A stretch of 64,000 nt of DNA from Aquabacterium commune (GTDB lineage Bacteria > Pseudomonadota > Gammaproteobacteria > Burkholderiales > Burkholderiaceae_C), in assembly GCF_004362855.1 (NCBI RefSeq), contig NZ_SNXW01000001.1, forward strand, positions 618,121 to 682,120, in the 5' to 3' direction. The notes under the pieces were generated by a model. It worked only from the letters and a program-made list of their open reading frames with translations. It did no database searches and was not told where the DNA came from. The translations under genes were made by a program, and so were the position numbers. Shown piece by piece: positions 62,832-64,000 of the stretch (positions are counted from its first letter, which is position 1; every line of letters starts with the position of its first letter).

Positions 62832-63677
62832 TCAAAGACGAACCCAACGACTGGGCACGATGTGCGACTGCGCAGCCGCTGGGTCAAGAAACCAGCATTG
62901 GGGCGCAATGGTGACCCCATCCGATGCGCCCAACCAAGCCCCCCACCAGCTGAAACTGCTGTTGGCAATGATGTGGTGACGACACAAGCTCATCAGCCAG
63001 ATGTCCTGCGCCGGGCTGGAATTTTCGCACTCCACCAATGTGATGTTGCTTGGCAGATTCGCCTCCTGCTTCACCCACTGAGGGTCATCAGAAAACACAT
63101 ACAGGTCAAGCTCCCCAAACATCTGGCGCAGATGTTCAATGCCCGCATGGTAGTAACTGTTGGAGCAGGTGCCGTGGAACTTGGCGGCGGAGGGAAGACT
63201 GACATAGTCGCCTCGCCGGAAGTGCACCGAAACACTGTTGCTCGCCCCCCGAATGCGCTCAGCAATGCTGGCCACATGCGCATTGGGCTGCGCGGACAAA
63301 GCAAAATCCTTCAAAAGCTGCGGTCGTATCGACGAGAAAAAACGCTCCGACTGCCAGTGCCCCGAGATGCTGACATTACCTTTGATTTTGCGTGGCCACT
63401 CGCCCGGCACCTCACCCTCCTCCAGCACCGTCAACTTCGACCATTCGTCTGGATTCAAGTCATCCAGGGTTGCCCGGATTTTGAATGCATCCAGCCCATA
63501 AGCCCGGGGAGTGTGGTCCGCTTTGACATGAAGCGGGGCCGTGTCCAGCACCAAGTCGCCATGGAGGCGTGCGGCCAGAGCCCTGCCAGCTGCGTACTGG
63601 AACATCTGGTTTCCCAAGCCACCGATCAGCGAAGACACGATTTTTTTCCGCGGGAAAAGGAATCGAAACATGCTCAC
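62832..63677 (-). CDS. Family 11 glycosyltransferase (alpha-1,2-fucosyltransferase-like)
   Basis: 281 residues. GT11 motifs in order: SLIGGLGNQMFQYAAGRALA near residue 17, the donor-binding VSVHFRRGDYV near 149, LYVFSDDPQWV near 192, and IIANSSFSWWGAWLG near 237. These enzymes move L-fucose from GDP-fucose, which fits the gmd genes in the same locus. The GTG at 63677 overlaps the previous stop (GTGA); an ATG two codons on (63671) is also possible. Confidence 0.87.
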   Translation of the reverse strand: MSMFRFLFPRKKIVSSLIGGLGNQMFQYAAGRALAARLHGDLVLDTAPLHVKADHTPRAYGLDAFKIRATLDDLNPDEWSKLTVLEEGEVPGEWPRKIKGNVSISGHWQSERFFSSIRPQLLKDFALSAQPNAHVASIAERIRGASNSVSVHFRRGDYVSLPSAAKFHGTCSNSYYHAGIEHLRQMFGELDLYVFSDDPQWVKQEANLPSNITLVECENSSPAQDIWLMSLCRHHIIANSSFSWWGAWLGASDGVTIAPQCWFLDPAAAQSHIVPSRWVRL

Positions 63678-64000
63678 TTTGTCCCCATGCCTGTTGATGA
63701 ATCACTGCGCCAAAACGCTGAAAGCTCGTCTGACACACCGATTTTGAAAAAAGCACACACACGCATCTGAAAATCACGATCATCATGGATGCTGACCCGA
63801 TTTTCCAGATTGTAAAACCCCCCAACAAATTCCCAGGCAGACTTCAGAAAAGTGCAACCCGTCATGGTCATGTCGATCGAATTGTCGTGGCTGAAGTGCC
63901 TGGCATCATCGGGCCCATGCATTCGAAACCCAGATTGCGGCTGGTAATTGCTCTGACGCAAGGTCTGCGCCATGTGCTTTTCCGATTGCGGGAAATGATT
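63674..64000 (-). CDS. Glycosyltransferase-like protein, C-terminal part (truncated at window edge)
   Basis: 108 codons are visible and the frame is still open at base 64000, so the N-terminus lies outside. The segment TMTGCTFLKSAWEFVGGFY followed by RVSIHDDRDFQMRVC resembles the end of GT2-family transferases (acceptor-helix 'SxWxxVGGF' and 'HED.DF..R'). It is coupled to the fucosyltransferase gene by a GTGA overlap. Confidence 0.5.
   Translation of the reverse strand, partial: NHFPQSEKHMAQTLRQSNYQPQSGFRMHGPDDARHFSHDNSIDMTMTGCTFLKSAWEFVGGFYNLENRVSIHDDRDFQMRVCAFFKIGVSDELSAFWRSDSSTGMGTK

Overview
The window is GC-rich, tightly packed bacterial chromosome. Gene content and order (gyrA, serC, pheA, tyrA, an aroA-cmk fusion, rpsA, ihfB, lapA, lapB; gshA of the T. 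ferrooxidans type; rsmB, DUF4390, ntrY, ntrX) point to a betaproteobacterium of the order Burkholderiales. The genus cannot be fixed from sequence reading alone. I see no insertion sequence, prophage or CRISPR array.

Layout. 0-5.3 kb: the end of hemW, fadD, a GMC oxidoreductase with a small twin-arginine partner, and an OmpA-family lipid-anchorless porin-like protein. 5.5-18.3 kb: a long same-strand run from gyrA through serine and aromatic amino acid synthesis (serC, pheA, tyrA, aroA-cmk) into rpsA, ihfB, lapA and lapB; pheA overlaps serC by 8 bases. 18.3-20.5 kb: a periplasmic copper chaperone and comM on the minus strand. 20.6-22.9 kb: glnK-amtB with a recognisable sigma-54 promoter and an upstream NtrC-like site. 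23-30.6 kb: gshA, a Kup potassium transporter, a BenE-type carrier, gshB and uup. 30.6-33.4 kb: an isolated ptsI and a divergent OlsB-like acyltransferase. 33.5-39.1 kb: rsmB, a DUF4390 protein, an NtrY-type kinase, an NtrX-like regulator that has lost its AAA+ domain, and tRNA-Phe(GAA). 39.2-41.6 kb: a TIGR03790 protein with a C-terminal RTX region.

41.7-64 kb is a surface-polysaccharide region. The first half makes and uses ADP-heptose for LPS core: a deacetylase, several GT4 and GT9 glycosyltransferases, HldA, a fused HldC-GmhB, MsbA and HldD. Every step after sedoheptulose-7-phosphate isomerisation (GmhA) is encoded here. A Fic-fold gene with a winged-helix N-terminus and a degenerate active site, preceded by two operator-like inverted repeats, sits inside this block. 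The second half looks like an O-antigen or capsule locus of mixed base composition: GT2 and GT4 transferases, two tandem GDP-mannose 4,6-dehydratase homologues, methyltransferase-like proteins and an alpha-1,2-fucosyltransferase-like GT11 enzyme. It runs off the right edge.

The items most worth following up are the HldC-GmhB fusion, the AAA-less His-rich NtrX, the Gln-for-His Fic protein with its paired operators, and the TIGR03790/RTX protein. All assignments come from reading motifs and gene context; no database search was possible.
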